A stretch of DNA of 64,000 nt, taken from positions 62,963,709 to 63,027,708 of the forward strand of contig CM041084.1 in NCBI GenBank assembly GCA_023079485.1. Reading direction: 5' to 3'. Of this stretch, positions 60,861-64,000 are shown piece after piece (position 1 is the first letter of the stretch; the number at the start of each line of letters is the position of its first letter). This stretch comes from Archilochus colubris (Eukaryota > Chordata > Aves > Apodiformes > Trochilidae). Position numbers and translations under genes: made by a program. The notes beneath the pieces were generated by a model that saw nothing but the letters and a program-made list of their open reading frames with translations, searched no databases and had not been told where the DNA came from.

Positions 60861-61550
60861 TCCAAGGAAAGTGAAGCAGAAAGAGGCACATACTGTGTAT
60901 CATAATTCTCTAAAACTGAATATAAAAACCAGGTACATTTAGTGCAGATGAACAGTTCCTGTTATGGGACTACACAGCTGACTCAATGCTACCTTGTCTA
61001 GCAAGGTGGGCTCATAGGTTTCATATGGCAACAGCCACCCATGGGGGAGGGGGAAAGCTGAGGTTGGGATGAGGAGTTCCACACCTGCCTAGATATATCG
61101 TAGAAGACACTGTAATTAATTTGATAGAGGGGATTCAACAAAAAACAGGGAGGAAAAAAAATAACGAACAAAAGGCTTAACTTACTGCACTAGACACCAC
61201 TTTAAGAGGTTTCCCCACTTTCCCTGCTCTAAAGCACTTCTGAAAAACTCAGCCACTGAGCTACTGCTTTTCTTGACCTTTTCACTGAAAGAGAGCAAAG
61301 TAAAAACAGGAAAGAGCTAAAATTATATGCAATAAAGATGCTTCATGTTAGGAAAGTCTTTTGAGTCACTGCTGCAGAATTGTTCTGTGTCAGATTTGCC
61401 AGTGTAATGCTTGCTGAAGACCATCAATTAACAGCACCATCAGTCAAAGGGAGCGCATTGTCTCTCAGCTGCTGCACCATACACACCATACAATGCAGCT
61501 ATGTAGCATTTGTATCTGTTGATAGTTTTTCACACCCGAAAGCTCACTTA

Positions 61551-61568
61551 TAGAATCACAGAATCACA
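61551..61568 (-). mobile_element. Residual CR1 tail
   Basis: TAGAATCACAGAATCACA is the inverted 8-bp tandem that ends CR1 elements (ATTCTGTGATTCTATG on the other strand). The adjoining sequence does not continue into a recognisable CR1 body beyond a few bases. It may be an extremely truncated insertion or a chance match. Confidence 0.4.
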
Positions 61569-64000
61569 ATGCCTTGAGCCCCAAGGAGATTTGCTTTTCT
61601 GATTGCCCTTTTCTTAACAATAACACAAATAAACATGGAAATAAATCTATTGTCTGAGGAACCCTTCCACTAATTTTGTTCTTTGATGGTTTTGTTGATT
61701 TAGTATAGCTAGGAATCAAGACTAAAGTGGATCATAGCTTAATATAGTGTGGTTAATCTTCCCTTTGCATAATGCTGGTACACTATGGCCCAAATACCAG
61801 AGATTTATTTGATGTGTACAAGCTTTCAAGCATTAGTAAACAAGTTGCAGCCCATTATGAAAGAAGAGCAGATCTAAACAGTGGTGAAGCTCCTTATGTA
61901 TTATATTACACTGGCAGTGCAATATACTTACATTTGCCTATGTTCTAGCTTTCTAGCTTTCTCATTCTGGGGACTATTTCACTAAGGACTACAATGTTTT
62001 TTAAATGCAACTAAGAATATGGCTGCAATCACATCCCATATCCTGATGCAGTATTGTCTGAAGCATGAGAGAACTGGCAAAGAGAGAGGCACAGTCTTCT
62101 TCTTTTTTTTTTTTTTTTTTTTCCATAATTTATCATACATAATATAGCCTAAAAGAGGAAAAATATATACTAGAGCCTCACAAATGTATAGACACACATT
62201 ATTTCCTATTAAAAAAAGGTTCTTTCACTTCTCACTTATGCTTCCATTACTTTTGAGAATATGCTATAGAACATGCAGAGGTACCCTGCCAAATATCAAA
62301 CAATTTTGTACTTTACTAGACCTGTCAAATACACAATTATCCCACATACTGTAACTGAAACATTTTTGTTGTTTTTCGTGTACAAATTAAAACAAACTTA
62401 TCCTTTGGAAGTCAGTCATAAAAGCAAAACACTAACTTTAATAAAAAATATTTTTCATAATGAAGTTTCATACAGTGGAAACACTTCAGTGTACGAAAGT
62501 TAACTTATGTGTGGCAGTGCTCCCTGGTAAGAGACCCAGTGTGAGTCTACAGTATTTTAACACACACAGGCAAAAACCACACAAGCTGTACTGTTAGGCA
62601 TCAATAAACCATTCTCACAATAAGGTGCATTTTTTCTACCTTGTAGAAAAAAAAGTGATCCCATTCTAAGGTACTATCTTTAGAAGACAGTAGCTAACTC
62701 CTTGTCCTCTCACAGACATACATGAGCTTCAGCAATATTCCCAGTGTTTATACCACACTCACTGAACCCTCACATAGGCTACAACTGGACATCATCAGCC
62801 ACTTTCCATGTCTGACCTAGATTTTCTCGAGTTCTGTGCTGAACAATCAGTTGAGATGACTCCGTAACTGTGTTTCTCCCCTGTAAGAAATAAAGAAGCC
62901 GCAAAAAAGGTAGAGAGAAAGTGAGGGCTGCAGGGGGAAAGACCTTTCACACAGCAATTTAAAAATCTCACCTACAGAGGTGTCAAAAACCTGTGCTCCC
63001 AGAGTGGGCTCTTCAGATGAAGCTTCAAATCTTGGTGGCAACTATCAAATGGACGTAAAAGTATACACCTGTAAAGGAGGTGCCAAGAGAACAAACATAT
63101 CACTGAGTGAGAGACACCAGGACACCACAAAAGTGTAATACATTAAGAAGAAAGGATGCCAGTGTCTCAGAGAAGCAGTTATGGACATGTTTACCCAAAA
63201 CTGTTCTGCAGAGTTGTTCCCATTTCAGGCAAAAAAACTTTGATTTAAGGAAGAGACTTGCAGTTCTGTCTTCATTTTTTTTTTTCTTCAAAGCATTAAG
63301 GAAGTTCCTTTTTCAAAACCAAACAAACAAAGTTTACATCCAATCCCTCTCAGCCCCCAAAATCTCAAATCTGAAGTATATTAAAAGCAGCAATTAGTCC
63401 AGCCAAAAGTACCAACAATACATCTGATAGTCTATAGTATTTCTAATGCCCTACCACCTGCATTTTATGATCTGTAAAACCAGCCAAACACAGGTACCCA
63501 AGAGCCATCATCACCCCAGGAAAGACTCAGTTTTATCGTGTGCCCTGGCTATGTCCCTCTGCCACTTCTGGCACAACCAGACCAGGGACTCCCCAGCTGC
63601 ACAGAGCAGGCACACAATTTCTCTGTCAGAAAGAAATCTGAAGCAAGGAGGCAAATTAAAAATGAAAGTTGTACCAAGCCTGTAAGCATGGATCTACTCT
63701 TTCAAATTTAAAGTCCTGAAGATTTATGGGTGTCTTTTATTACAAAATTTTATTGGACTTTCTTTTTCCTCCTAGCCTACTGCTTTCATCCTGTCACTTA
63801 AGGTTCTTCCCATTCATTCCAACTTTAGGCTTCATTGAGGTTGAAAGAGTTCTCAGATTACTTCTTCAGTTCTACTGTTAATAAACTCAGTGGAAAAACT
63901 CCCTTGATGCCAGTGGGGACCAGAGTAGGCATTTGCCCAGCAGCTGTGTATGGGCATCCTGCACACCCAGCAGTACTTCTCCCTAGTGGGCCTAAAGGAT

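Larger units (their letters stand above)
58341..64000. other. Gene-free stretch, right end
   Basis: No gene is recognisable. Visible items are the palindrome at 59,360-59,399, a purine-pyrimidine palindrome at 60,836-60,860, a residual CR1 tail at 61,551-61,568, T20 at 62,103-62,122 and T11 at 63,275-63,285. Short frames (up to 126 aa at 58.4-58.8 kb on +) have no recognised domain. Confidence 0.6.

Noticed and set aside
62103..62122. T20 considered as the inverted poly-A tail of a retrocopy.
   Set aside because: The adjoining AT-rich DNA shows no polyadenylation hexamer in the required position and no recognisable transcript sequence.

Overview
This 64 kb window looks like bird nuclear DNA, and I can support no gene in it. 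The bird assignment rests on the repeats. There are several CR1 retrotransposon copies, one ending in the diagnostic CR1 tail. There is also one solo LTR of the avian ERVL type, starting TGTCCTGGTTTGG and ending GTTAAACCGTGACA, with a 5-bp target duplication. The background is AT-rich and CpG-poor, with many poly-A/T tracts and CAAA-type microsatellites. Open frames are short, overlap on both strands and encode no domain I recognise. The best reading is intergenic DNA or a long intron. The sequence alone cannot say which, and the bird order is not resolved.

Layout, left to right. Positions 1-16 kb are unique-looking DNA with two ancient amniote repeats: a palindromic-core element at 4.3 kb and a MIR/L2-type tail at 5.2 kb. 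A C-rich quadruplex-type tract lies at 4.04 kb, and a short poly-A-ended segment with the look of a retrocopy at 8.3-8.5 kb. From 16 to 30 kb the DNA is mostly unique, with long T-tracts and another ancient repeat at 28.3 kb. A CR1 copy in + orientation lies at 30.6 kb, followed immediately by an antisense MIR/L2-like tail. The solo ERVL-type LTR occupies 33,445-34,228. From 34 to 43 kb I see only unique DNA, local inverted repeats and a G-rich tract. CR1 copies in - orientation follow at 43.6, 45.4 and 47.8 kb. A locally CpG-richer patch lies at 51.4 kb. A much older CR1/L3-type LINE fossil, including part of its reverse transcriptase region, spans about 57.1-58.3 kb in - orientation. The right end to 64 kb is unique-looking DNA with a residual CR1 tail at 61.55 kb.

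No operon, CRISPR array, tRNA, rRNA or functional coding system is visible. The most informative elements are the LTR, which still carries recognisable promoter and polyadenylation signals, and the set of very old amniote repeats, which could be tested for cross-species conservation. I found no convincing undescribed biological system. The findings are graded accordingly.
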